A DNA stretch of 6,408 nt, taken from assembly GCA_002299495.1 (NCBI GenBank), contig DBNZ01000216.1, positions 1-6,408 on the forward strand. Reading direction: 5' to 3'. This DNA comes from Methylococcaceae bacterium UBA659. GTDB lineage: Bacteria; Pseudomonadota; Gammaproteobacteria; Methylococcales; Methylomonadaceae. A model generated the notes under the pieces. It was not told where the DNA came from, searched no databases, and saw nothing but the letters and a program-made list of their open reading frames with translations. Of the stretch, positions 1-5,989 are shown one piece after another. Both the position numbers and the translations under genes were made by a program. Numbering within the stretch: position 1 is the stretch's first letter; each line of letters begins with the position of its first letter.

Positions 1-389
1 GGGCTTAACCGGGTGATGCCCGCTTCCGCCACTTTTTCCACCAGATGGCTTTCGATATCCCGGGCCACTATCACATAACCAAACGCGGCAACCTTTTGTT
101 GCCGGGCCGATAGGCGGGTTTTGCCAAAATGCCCCCGGTCGGAAACATGGATATGTTCGATGGCGGTGGCCTGTTCGGCAACGGCCTGCCAAACGCCCCA
201 TTGTGCCAGCATGTTGACCGTACCCGCAGCCAATGCTAAAGCCCGGTCACCGGCGGAAGAGGCGGCCAGTTGGGCGGGCGATAAGGCTTCGATAACAGCT
301 ATGCTTAATCCGGTATGCCGTAAGGCCAAGGCTAAGCCGTTGCCCGCCAAGCCGCCGCCCACAATAATCAAATCATAGTCTTCGCGCAT
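1..389 (-). CDS. ubiH: UbiH, 2-octaprenyl-6-methoxyphenol hydroxylase-type FAD monooxygenase (5' part only)
   Basis: This is a flavin-dependent aromatic hydroxylase of the UbiH/UbiI/UbiF family, which hydroxylates the ring of a ubiquinone precursor at the inner membrane. Only the first 129 codons are present; the gene runs off the left edge. The start is the ATG at 389-387, reading MREDYDLIIVGGGLAGNG. The N-terminal Rossmann motif GxGxxG lies at residues 11-16, and the acidic residue that normally contacts the FAD ribose is E34. Residues 48-57 (DRALALAAGT) and about 85-90 (HVSDRG) match the UbiH signatures as I recall them from E. coli, which favours UbiH over UbiI or UbiF. The start lies 2 nt after the pepP stop codon, so the genes are probably co-transcribed and perhaps translationally coupled. 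The pepP-ubiH order matches E. coli. The C-terminal substrate domain cannot be judged. Confidence 0.93.
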   Translation of the reverse strand, partial: MREDYDLIIVGGGLAGNGLALALRHTGLSIAVIEALSPAQLAASSAGDRALALAAGTVNMLAQWGVWQAVAEQATAIEHIHVSDRGHFGKTRLSARQQKVAAFGYVIVARDIESHLVEKVAEAGITRLS

Positions 390-391
390 GG

Positions 392-1699
392 TTAACCCTG
401 CATGATGGCTTCAATTTCTGCAATGGTTTTCGGCACTCCGGCAGTCAACACTTCATGGCCGTCTTTTGTCACCAAGACATCGTCTTCGATGCGTATGCCT
501 ATGCCCCGCCATCGCTTGTCAACTTCTTTGCAATCAGCCGGGATGTAGAGCCCAGGCTCCACAGTCAACACCATGCCGGGCTGCAAAGGCCGCCATTGGT
601 CATTATTTTTATAATCGCCGACATCATGGACATCCATGCCTAGCCAATGGCCGGTGCGGTGCGGGTAAAAAGGCTTGTATTTTTCTTTTTTTATCAGGGT
701 CTTCAGGCGGCCTTTCAGCAAGCCTAAGCCAAGCAGGCCTTTCGTCAACACGGCAACCGCAGCATCATGGAATTCAATCCACAAGGCACCGGGTTTAATT
801 TTTCCGATGGCCGCCAATTGGGCTTCCAACACCAGTTGGTAAAGGATTTTTTGCGCTTCGCTATACTGGCCCGAGACCGGAAAGGTGCGGGTGATGTCGG
901 CGGCGTAATGGTCGCATTCGGCGCCGGCATCTATCAGCAGCAAATCGCCGTCCTTAAGCTTGCTGTGGTTGCCGGTGTAATGCAGGGTGCAGGCGTTGTT
1001 GCCGCCGGCGACGATGGAGGGGTAAGCGACCGCGCGCAAGCCGTTTTGGGCAAAATGATAGAGCAGCTCGGCTTCCACCTGGTATTCAAACAACCCCGCT
1101 TTTGCGGTTTGCATGGCCTTGATGTGGGCACCCGCCGAAACTTCGGCGGCATGGCGCATCAGTTTGAGTTCGGCCGGACTTTTCAGCAAGCGCATTTCAT
1201 GCAACAACAAGTCCAATGAGACCAGTTCGCCCGGCGCCGCTACCCCGCTGCGAGATTGTCGCCGAATATGCCGCAGCCAGTTTTGCAGGCTATGGTCCAG
1301 TTCCGGATCTTTTCCCATGGGATAAAACACCTTGTGCCTGCCTTCCAGCAAGCCGGGCAAAATGTCGTCTAAATCATCGATGGGGAAGGCTTCATCGGCT
1401 TGAAAATCGTGTACGGCCCCTGCCAAACCGGCATGGGCGCCTTCCCACAAGGCTTTTTTTTCATCGAATTCACGGCAAAACAGCAGGTATTCGCCTTGCT
1501 CGCGGCCTGGTACGAACACCGCTAGCGCATCCGGTTCGTTAAAGCCGGTGAGGTAATAAAAATCGCTGTCTTGCCGGAATGGGTAAGCTACATCGCGGTT
1601 GCGGACCTGCAACCCGGCGCTGGACAGCAGGGCGATATTGCCCCCGCCTACTTGCTGCAACAAGCGTTTGCGGCGTTTTTTAAATTCGCTTTTCTGCAT
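392..1699 (-). CDS. pepP: PepP, Xaa-Pro aminopeptidase (aminopeptidase P, M24B)
   Basis: This cytoplasmic di-metal (usually manganese) peptidase removes the N-terminal residue of peptides whose second residue is proline. The 435-aa length is close to the roughly 440 aa of E. coli PepP. Residues 1 to about 170 form the AMP_N domain, with the typical stretch YPFRQDSDFYYLTGFNEP at 39-56. The rest is the pita-bread catalytic domain. All five expected metal ligands are visible: D257 (LLLIDAGAE), D268 (AADITRTF), H351 (HRTGHWLG), E381 (TVEPGLYI) and E405 (GIRIEDD). H358 in the MDVHDVG stretch matches another active-site histidine of the family. The start at 1699 is six nt after the ygfB stop, and a GAG lies just upstream of the ATG. 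It is the middle gene of the ygfB-pepP-ubiH operon. Nothing suggests damage. The role of PepP near ubiquinone genes is unexplained, although the linkage is widespread. Confidence 0.97.
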   Translation of the reverse strand: MQKSEFKKRRKRLLQQVGGGNIALLSSAGLQVRNRDVAYPFRQDSDFYYLTGFNEPDALAVFVPGREQGEYLLFCREFDEKKALWEGAHAGLAGAVHDFQADEAFPIDDLDDILPGLLEGRHKVFYPMGKDPELDHSLQNWLRHIRRQSRSGVAAPGELVSLDLLLHEMRLLKSPAELKLMRHAAEVSAGAHIKAMQTAKAGLFEYQVEAELLYHFAQNGLRAVAYPSIVAGGNNACTLHYTGNHSKLKDGDLLLIDAGAECDHYAADITRTFPVSGQYSEAQKILYQLVLEAQLAAIGKIKPGALWIEFHDAAVAVLTKGLLGLGLLKGRLKTLIKKEKYKPFYPHRTGHWLGMDVHDVGDYKNNDQWRPLQPGMVLTVEPGLYIPADCKEVDKRWRGIGIRIEDDVLVTKDGHEVLTAGVPKTIAEIEAIMQG

Positions 1700-1705
1700 G
1701 GTTTC

Positions 1706-2257
1706 TCATGCCTGGTTCTGGGCGAAGCTATCACGCAGCATCATTACGGATGCCCGCAAATATTCGGTGACTTCCATATAGGCCTGTTCGTCCTCTTCAC
1801 CTTCCTCGCCGCCATTTAGCTTGCTGAACTCGCTGATGTCATTGATTATTTCTTGGGTTTCCCGACCGCCCCAGAGTGCTTTAGCAACCATGCCGACACC
1901 ATATAAAAACCCTTGGCACCAGTCTTTTAAGGCGATTACCCGCTGGGTTAGACGGTCTTCGTCATCTGGCAACAGCAAATCAAATTCAAAATGATCACTG
2001 GCCAGCAAGCGCCTGGTTTCTGCAAATAAACGCTCAAGAAGCGCCCGGTCGCTATCTGGCAAAGCCGAGCCATTAACGCATTCTGCTAGCCAAGTGGCAC
2101 AGGGGGTGCGGGTGTCGGCGCATAACATGCCTGCGGCGATACCATGAATTTCCGCAGCCGAAAGAGCGGGGTTGGCCTGCTCGACGACTGCATTGACTGT
2201 TTTGTAAACCATAACTGCTTTAACGCCTGCAACGAAAAATTGCGCGTATGCTACCAT
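1706..2257 (-). CDS. ygfB: YgfB-like UPF0149 family protein
   Basis: This is a small, acidic, predicted soluble helical protein of the UPF0149 (YgfB/YecA) family. The family signature is visible as LSAAEIHGIAAGMLC at residues 33-47, matching the LTPAEMHGLISGMIC segment that I recall from E. coli YgfB. A second conserved block, KDWCQGFLYGVGM at about 111-123, aligns with the AGWVNHFLLGLGV region. The C-terminal part carries a run of acidic residues (about 150-157) followed by the typical EYLR helix. The first 15 residues are hydrophobic and not typical, so translation may start at the ATG at 2212-2210 (M16, giving 168 aa). The upstream ATG has an AGGA very close to it, so the choice is open. 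No enzymatic activity is established for YgfB; in Pseudomonas aeruginosa it has been linked to ampDh3 regulation. It is the first gene of the operon with pepP and ubiH. Confidence 0.88.
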   Translation of the reverse strand: MVAYAQFFVAGVKAVMVYKTVNAVVEQANPALSAAEIHGIAAGMLCADTRTPCATWLAECVNGSALPDSDRALLERLFAETRRLLASDHFEFDLLLPDDEDRLTQRVIALKDWCQGFLYGVGMVAKALWGGRETQEIINDISEFSKLNGGEEGEEDEQAYMEVTEYLRASVMMLRDSFAQNQA

Positions 2258-2318
2258 TTATCCTGGGCTTGGATAACCGTATTCGCCAGGCATCCCAAAA
2301 CTAGCCGTTAACCGTATT
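2258..2318. promoter_or_regulatory. Divergent promoter region between ygfB and the zapA operon
   Basis: These 61 nt separate the leftward ygfB operon from the rightward zapA operon and must carry most of the control signals for both. The region contains a short inverted repeat, TTATCC (2258-2263) with GGATAA (2271-2276). It also contains a 10-nt direct repeat, TAACCGTATT, at 2274-2283 and 2309-2318, with starts 35 nt apart. The sequence TATTAT at 2315-2320 resembles a -10 box but overlaps the annotated start of the next gene. No convincing -35/-10 pair could be assigned by eye. If the longer ygfB start is wrong, the region extends to 2212. Confidence 0.45.
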
Positions 2319-2546
2319 ATGACTCGTGCACTATTCACCCAATCCCAAGATTTGACCGAATTGGACGCAAAACTTGACCGCCTTATCGAATCATACCAGG
2401 TCGTTACCCTTGAAAACCGCGAGCTAAGACGCCATCTTTCTGATTTAAAAGAAGAAAAATCGTTATTGCTGGAAAAGGTCGAGCTGGCCAAAATCCGTGT
2501 GGAAGCATTGATCACCCGTTTAAAAATACTGGAGCAAAATTCATGA
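2319..2546 (+). CDS. Small coiled-coil protein upstream of zapA (TIGR02449-type)
   Basis: This is a 75-aa, highly charged protein. Residues from about 10 to 72 form an almost unbroken heptad pattern rich in Leu, Glu, Lys and Arg, with no Pro or Gly, so a long coiled coil is expected. Size, sequence character and position directly before zapA match the short uncharacterised family that I recall as TIGR02449, found next to zapA in Pseudomonas and relatives. The stop codon overlaps the zapA start (ATGA at 2543-2546), which points to translational coupling and a possible role in division, for example as a partner of ZapA. That role is inference. I see no clear Shine-Dalgarno before the ATG at 2319, and a -10-like TATTAT overlaps this ATG, so an internal start such as TTG at 2352 is possible. 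It resembles ZapB only in being a short coiled coil. Confidence 0.82.
   Translation: MTRALFTQSQDLTELDAKLDRLIESYQVVTLENRELRRHLSDLKEEKSLLLEKVELAKIRVEALITRLKILEQNS
2531..2534 (+). promoter_or_regulatory. Ribosome binding site of zapA
   Basis: GGAG lies eight nt before the zapA ATG at 2543, inside the end of the upstream coiled-coil gene. It supports this start, and the overlap suggests that zapA translation is linked to that of its neighbour. Confidence 0.6.
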
Positions 2547-2842
2547 ACACCAACCAGGATTCGGTTACCCTGCCCATTTTGGGCAAAGAATACAAAATTG
2601 TTTGCGATCTTGAAGAGCAGGACGATTTGTTTCTTTGCGCCCAACAATTGGACGCACAAATGCGTAAGATCAGGGATTCTGGAAAAATTAACGGGGTCGA
2701 GCGGATTGCGGTGATGGTGGCTTTAAACCTAGCGCATGAGTTGCACCAAGAAAAACGCCAAAACCAAGCCCTGCGTCAACAGCTCGATGAATACCTGTCC
2801 GGCCTAAGCAATAAGCTGGAAAACGTTTTGGAAAATCCCTAA
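2543..2842 (+). CDS. zapA: ZapA, cell division protein (FtsZ-ring associated)
   Basis: ZapA binds FtsZ in the cytoplasm and cross-links protofilaments, stabilising the Z ring at mid-cell. The 99-aa length fits the family (109 aa in E. coli). Residues about 7-20 (SVTLPILGKEYKIVCDLE) form the beta hairpin of the globular head. Residues about 25-65 contain the head helices, including the conserved block ERIAVMVALNLAHELHQEK at 52-70. From about 60 to 95 a long heptad helix forms the dimerising and tetramerising coiled coil. The gene overlaps the preceding coiled-coil gene by four nt, and the 6S RNA gene begins about 20 nt after its stop, as in E. coli. No intrinsic terminator is visible between zapA and ssrS, so read-through into 6S RNA is plausible. 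Confidence 0.95.
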   Translation: MNTNQDSVTLPILGKEYKIVCDLEEQDDLFLCAQQLDAQMRKIRDSGKINGVERIAVMVALNLAHELHQEKRQNQALRQQLDEYLSGLSNKLENVLENP

Positions 2843-2854
2843 ACACGTTACACT
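2827..2854 (+). promoter_or_regulatory. Possible sigma-70 promoter for 6S RNA
   Basis: A -35-like TTTGGA (2827-2832) and a -10-like TACACT (2849-2854) are separated by 16 nt. Initiation would fall near 2861-2864, exactly where the closing stem of 6S RNA begins. The elements lie inside the zapA 3' end. The assignment is by eye and depends on position more than on match quality. Confidence 0.45.
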
Positions 2855-2861
2855 ATCCACC

Positions 2862-3044
2862 GCCATCTCCTGCTGGGTTGGACCATACGCCGGGTATTTC
2901 CTGAACCTGCATTGCCTTAGGGAACTGATGTCTGACATGGTGTGCATGCCCATTGCTATTGGGAAGCCTGATTGACAGACCGTGTTCCCACTTGAACCTT
3001 CGGTTCAAGGACGAAGGCGTGTATCGGCTGCGGCGGGAGATGCA
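2862..3044 (+). ncRNA. ssrS: 6S RNA (SsrS), regulator of sigma-70 RNA polymerase
   Basis: 6S RNA mimics an open promoter, binds sigma-70 RNA polymerase holoenzyme and represses many promoters in stationary phase. Three things support it. First, position: it directly follows zapA, as in E. coli. Second, structure: the ends pair in a 12-bp closing stem, CATCTCCTGCTG (2864-2875) with CGGCGGGAGATG (3031-3042), counting G-U pairs. An internal hairpin, CTTGAAC/GTTCAAG, lies at 2991-3009. The apical CCCA/TGGG pair lies at 2949-2963. Third, sequence: the 3' part carries CTTGAACC...GGTTCAAGG and then GGCTGCGGCGGGAGAT, very like the E. coli 3' strand (TTGAACC...GGTTCAAGG, GCCTGCGGCGGCATCT). The roughly 183-nt length matches the usual 180-200 nt. 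Exact ends are uncertain by a few nt. In E. coli fau (ygfA) follows; here no coding gene does. Confidence 0.92.
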
Positions 3045-3148
3045 TTCCTGTTCGGGCAAAATTCACTTTCTGGCCGTCAACTCCGCAGAATTTCATCTTC
3101 ATGCTTATTGGCATGCGCCCTGCTCGACAATCCAGTGACATTTGCGCC

Positions 3149-3202
3149 TTGGCCTTCGGTATGCGGGGCGATGCCGCATGTTGGTTTCGACTTCGGGGAG
3201 CT
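3149..3202 (-). pseudogene. Relic of the mutM 5' end (codons about 3-21)
   Basis: This 54-nt stretch aligns with the start of the intact mutM gene (4091-4146), in the same orientation, at about 49 of 56 positions. Both contain TGCGGGGCGATGCCGC and TGGTTTCGACTTCGGGGAG. The relic has lost two nt between these blocks, so it is frameshifted. It also lacks the mutM ATG, because similarity stops around codon 3. It has no coding capacity and is evidently the remnant of a duplicated mutM. It sits 136 nt beyond the 3' end of the intact gene and is followed at once by a dispersed 25-nt repeat. Confidence 0.85.
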
Positions 3203-3203
3203 A

Positions 3204-3228
3204 GTCAAATTATTGTGATTAATGGCGC
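3204..3228 (+). repeat. Dispersed 25-nt repeat, copy 1
   Basis: This sequence, ending in GTGATTAATGGCGC, recurs at 6098-6122 in the same orientation with one mismatch (T for G at the eleventh position). Here it adjoins the mutM relic; the other copy adjoins the REP-like palindrome upstream of the oxidase. It has no recognised function and is best read as part of the old mutM/oxidase spacer or of a repeat element. Confidence 0.75.
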
Positions 3229-3281
3229 TTCATACAAGTTTTTGCTGCCCCATCTCAAAAAGAGACTGTCTGTTTAGACCT

Positions 3282-3323
3282 GTTATCGTCATGCTAAGTG
3301 GTGCGAAGGACAATAACGATGAC
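3282..3323. repeat. Imperfect inverted repeat downstream of mutM
   Basis: GTTATCGTCAT (3282-3292) can pair with ATAACGATGAC (3313-3323) with one mismatch and one G-U pair across a 20-nt loop. It lies 15 nt past the mutM stop codon. It could act as an mRNA 3'-end hairpin for mutM, but no T-run follows directly on the minus strand. It may equally be a worn intergenic repeat. Confidence 0.35.
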
Positions 3324-3337
3324 ACCCACGCATAGAT

Positions 3338-4153
3338 TCAACGCTGACAAACCCGGCAAAACACCGTGCTGCGCGTGCCTAGGCGGATTTCGGTCAACGC
3401 CCGCCCGCAGTTGACGCAAGCTAAACCCGCCCGTCCGTAAACTTTCAATTGCTGCTGGAAATAACCCGGCTTGCCCGCTTCGTTGACAAAATCCCGCACC
3501 GTGGTTCCGCCCTGTGCTATGGCCTGTCGCAAGACTTCCCGGATCGCTTCGGCTAAGCGCTGGTAACGGGCAAGGGCGATTTTCCCGGCCCTGCGGGATG
3601 GCAGGATGCCGGCCATGAACAAGGCCTCGTTGGCGTAGATATTGCCGACCCCGACCACGACATGGCTGTCCATAATGAAGGATTTGACCGCCGTCTTGCG
3701 GTTTTTTGCCTGGGCATGGAGAAACTTGCCGTCGAAACCGTCCGTTAGCGGTTCAGGGCCAAGGTTTTTCAGCAAGGGATGCCCGGTCACCGGCTCTTCT
3801 GCCCATAACACCGAGCCGAAACGGCGTTGGTCGTTGAAGCGCAGTATCGTGTGGTTGCTGAAAACAATGTCAAGATGGTCGTGTTTGCCGATGGGGGCCG
3901 TGTCAGCGACAATCCTTAAGCTACCAGACATGCCCAGATGCGCCAGCAAGGCGCCATTATCGGTATTTAGCAGGAGATATTTGCCGCGTCTGCCGACCGT
4001 TTCGATACGTCGTCCGGCCATAATTTCGGCCAAATTTGGCGCTACAGGCCAGCGTAAACGGCCATCGCGGATTATCACCGTCCGTACCGTTTGGCCTTCG
4101 ATATGCGGGGCGATGCCGCGGCGGGTGGTTTCGACTTCGGGGAGTTCGGGCAT
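3338..4153 (-). CDS. mutM: MutM (Fpg), formamidopyrimidine-DNA glycosylase
   Basis: This base-excision repair enzyme removes 8-oxoguanine and formamidopyrimidines from DNA and cleaves the abasic site by beta,delta-elimination. The 271-aa length is standard. After removal of Met1 the protein begins PELPEVETTRRG, giving the catalytic N-terminal proline (P2) and E3. The conserved lysine of the N-terminal domain is K58 in RRGKYLLL. The helix-two-turn-helix contains GVGNIYANEALF at about 167-178. The C-terminal zinc finger has CVNC and, 16 residues later, CRVC, with the lesion-contacting Arg in GTRST between them. The enzyme therefore looks fully active. The DNA just before the ATG is part of a REP-like arm (4155-4181) and offers no evident Shine-Dalgarno. 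The stop of the multicopper oxidase lies 48 nt upstream, so co-transcription is possible. The usual neighbour coaD is not seen here. Confidence 0.97.
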   Translation of the reverse strand: MPELPEVETTRRGIAPHIEGQTVRTVIIRDGRLRWPVAPNLAEIMAGRRIETVGRRGKYLLLNTDNGALLAHLGMSGSLRIVADTAPIGKHDHLDIVFSNHTILRFNDQRRFGSVLWAEEPVTGHPLLKNLGPEPLTDGFDGKFLHAQAKNRKTAVKSFIMDSHVVVGVGNIYANEALFMAGILPSRRAGKIALARYQRLAEAIREVLRQAIAQGGTTVRDFVNEAGKPGYFQQQLKVYGRAGLACVNCGRALTEIRLGTRSTVFCRVCQR

Positions 4154-4154
4154 G

Positions 4155-4181
4155 GAAGGGGCGGGTCTTGCCCGTACAGGG
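4155..4181. repeat. Single arm of a REP-like palindrome in the mutM leader
   Basis: The block AAGGGGCGGGTCTTGCCCG followed by TACAGGG closely matches the left arm and loop start of the palindrome at 6031-6096 (TAGGGGCGGGTCATGCCCGCGAACAGGG). Only one arm is present, ending one base before the mutM ATG, so it forms the translation initiation region of mutM. Within it, TGCCC (4169-4173) and GGGCA (4179-4183) can form a 5-bp hairpin followed by eight T on the plus strand. No plus-strand gene is there to use it. Confidence 0.65.
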
Positions 4182-4201
4182 CATTTTTTTTGCGGTTCAG
4201 A

Positions 4202-5956
4202 TTAAATGATTTCAAATTCCCGCATCATGCCCATATCCTCGTGTTCTAGGTTATGGCAGTGGTACATGAACAGGCCTTTGAAGTGTTCAAACGGCTTAAT
4301 GATACGGACGCGCTCGCCTGGCATGACCAGCACGGTGTCTTTCAGGCCGCTGTCGATAAAACCGTCGCGGACGGTGGCGTAATCCTCGCTTTCAACACTA
4401 TCGATGCTACGGCTGATGATTTGGAATTGTTGGCCGTGGAGATGGATAGGGTGCGCCATCGACATCATCATGCCCATGCCGCCCATTCCTCCCATCATGC
4501 CGCCGCCTCCACCTTCGTGTTTCATACCACCGCCCATCATGCCGTGGCCCATGCCGCCGCCCTCGCGTTTCATGCCGCCACCCATCATGCCGTGGCCCAT
4601 GCCGCCGCCATGTTGTTCTGGTTGGGTTTCCTTGGCTTCCTCGGCGTCACCGTGGCCACCGCCGTGGGCATGAAAAATCTCCATCAACCGCACGGTGTCG
4701 ACGGGGATTTTTTCAAACGGCAAGGCATCGTTGTAAGCATAGGGACGGCCATTGAGCAGCATTGACATGGGGCCTTCGGAAATGCCAATTGGCACGGGTT
4801 TTTCGGGGTTGGCGGTCTCCTCGACCGTGTAGCGTTTGAAGCTGGACAATTGGGCCGGCATCTTCGGACTGTCGCTAACCTTGCGGGTGACGCTGGCGGT
4901 AAAAATCGGGTAGTCACCGCCCAACGGCAGTTTGCCGCCGTGCATCCTCATGCCCATGCGCGGCCAAGCCCCAGTAAACGGCAGGCTACGCAGGGTCACC
5001 TTGACACCGACCGCGATACCGGAAAAATCTGCCCAAACATCCAAGCGTTCGCCCGGCGCCAGCATGACGTAATTTTTGGTGACAGGCCGTTCCAATAAAC
5101 CGCCATCGACACCCAGCACCGTCAATGGCATGCCGTTATCCCAAGCCAGTTTGTAGATCCGGGCATTAGACCCGTTCAAAACCCGCAAACGGTACGCCCG
5201 GCTCTCGACATCGACATTAAAATCCACCGTGCCATTGACTAAAATGCGGTCGCCGTGAAAACCCATCATCCGGTCATGCATGTGGTGGACATAGAGCAGT
5301 TGGTTTTGGTTGTCGAACATCCGGTCTTGTATGACGATGGGTATTTCATGTCCGCCCGAAGGCAGCTCCAAGGCGGCCTCTTCATCGTCATTGACTAATA
5401 TCGCGCCGGCCAAGCCGTGGTATACCTGTTTGCCGGTAGTTTCGTGGGAATGGGGATGGTACATGTTCATGCCGGCCCGGTTCAGCACTTCAAATTCGTA
5501 GACCATTTTTTCGCCCGTGTTGATGGCATACACCGGATGCCCATCCGCCACGGCCGGGACATGCAGGCCATGCCAATGGGCAATGGTTGGCTCGGACAGG
5601 CCGTTGAGCAAATGGATACGCACTTTTTGGCCTTTGTACAACCGCATGAGCGGGCCCAAATAAGAGCCGGGCAATTCTGTCAAAGTGTGCCTAGGACCTT
5701 GCAACAAGCGGGCGGTGTATTGCATCACCCGGGTTTTGTTGCCTTGCAAAATGCCAATATCGGCCGGTTTGCAATACAGCTCAAACTCAACATCCGGCTT
5801 AAAATTGGCCGACGCTTGTATCGGGGCCAATTTTGCCATAGCGGACATACCCTCCATCGCCCGCAAAACGCCGGGCATTCCAGACAAAGCCAACAGGCCC
5901 AAACCGGAATGGCCAAGAAACCGGCGACGGGAATAATTATAATTATGGTTAGACAT
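4202..5956 (-). CDS. CueO-like periplasmic multicopper oxidase with Met/His-rich insert
   Basis: This is a three-cupredoxin-domain multicopper oxidase of 584 aa, probably a periplasmic cuprous oxidase for copper tolerance. A Tat signal is clear: SRRRFLG at 9-15, then the hydrophobic stretch GLGLLALSGMPGV. All copper motifs are present: HWHG (127-130), HPHSH (167-171), HPIHLHG (502-508) and HCHNLEHEDMGM (566-577), which supplies the type 1 Cys567, His572 and axial Met577. Segments such as HPHSHETTGKQVYHGLAGAI and LGVDGGLLERPV closely resemble CueO as I recall it. The insert at about 427-500, just before domain 3, holds many Met, His and Gly and sits where CueO has its methionine-rich copper-binding segment. 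The protein is longer than CueO (516 aa), largely through this insert. The start has a strong AAGGAG. mutM lies downstream. Substrate and role are inferred; CopA- or CotA-like functions remain possible. Confidence 0.93.
   Translation of the reverse strand: MSNHNYNYSRRRFLGHSGLGLLALSGMPGVLRAMEGMSAMAKLAPIQASANFKPDVEFELYCKPADIGILQGNKTRVMQYTARLLQGPRHTLTELPGSYLGPLMRLYKGQKVRIHLLNGLSEPTIAHWHGLHVPAVADGHPVYAINTGEKMVYEFEVLNRAGMNMYHPHSHETTGKQVYHGLAGAILVNDDEEAALELPSGGHEIPIVIQDRMFDNQNQLLYVHHMHDRMMGFHGDRILVNGTVDFNVDVESRAYRLRVLNGSNARIYKLAWDNGMPLTVLGVDGGLLERPVTKNYVMLAPGERLDVWADFSGIAVGVKVTLRSLPFTGAWPRMGMRMHGGKLPLGGDYPIFTASVTRKVSDSPKMPAQLSSFKRYTVEETANPEKPVPIGISEGPMSMLLNGRPYAYNDALPFEKIPVDTVRLMEIFHAHGGGHGDAEEAKETQPEQHGGGMGHGMMGGGMKREGGGMGHGMMGGGMKHEGGGGGMMGGMGGMGMMMSMAHPIHLHGQQFQIISRSIDSVESEDYATVRDGFIDSGLKDTVLVMPGERVRIIKPFEHFKGLFMYHCHNLEHEDMGMMREFEII
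4514..4609 (-). repeat. Tandem 48-bp coding repeat (two 16-aa Met/His/Gly units) in the oxidase
   Basis: Two adjacent 48-bp units (4562-4609 and 4514-4561) encode GGGMGHGMMGGGMKRE (residues 450-465) and GGGMGHGMMGGGMKHE (466-481). They differ at five nt and by one residue (Arg to His). A degenerate Gly/Met run continues to residue about 500. The unit carries four Met and one or two His, suited to binding Cu(I). Near-identity suggests recent duplication, so length variation among strains is expected. Confidence 0.9.
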
Positions 5957-5961
5957 AGCAT

Positions 5962-5967
5962 CTCCTT
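5962..5967 (-). promoter_or_regulatory. Ribosome binding site of the multicopper oxidase
   Basis: AAGGAG on the minus strand lies five nt before the ATG at 5956-5954. It is the strongest Shine-Dalgarno in the window and fixes the oxidase start, which also places the twin-arginine motif correctly at the N terminus. Confidence 0.8.
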
Positions 5968-5989
5968 AGACGGATTAGTCTGTTGTTTA

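Noticed and set aside
767..1219. 150-codon plus-strand open frame opposite pepP
   Set aside because: Shadow of the pepP metal-binding domain, whose ligands are all intact on the minus strand.
2258..2659. 133-codon minus-strand open frame opposite the coiled-coil gene and zapA
   Set aside because: Antisense to two well-supported genes. Its low-complexity Ser/Phe-rich translation is typical of the reverse of Glu/Lys-rich coding sequence.
3262..3280. Possible mutM terminator (GTCT/AGAC stem and nearby T-run on the minus strand)
   Set aside because: The stem is only 4 bp and the T-run is separated from it by several bases, so it is too weak to call.
4169..4191. Plus-strand terminator-like hairpin TGCCC/GGGCA followed by eight T
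   Set aside because: The stem is only 5 bp, and no plus-strand gene ends here. It is more simply explained as the REP-like arm next to an A/T run. It could still limit antisense transcription.
3642..4205. 187-codon plus-strand open frame opposite mutM
   Set aside because: Shadow of mutM, which has every catalytic and zinc-binding residue.
4253..4765. 170-codon plus-strand open frame rich in His and Ala opposite the oxidase
   Set aside because: It is the antisense shadow of the Met/His/Gly-rich oxidase segment, where ATG/CAT-rich codons keep the opposite strand free of stops. No ribosome binding site or family resemblance.
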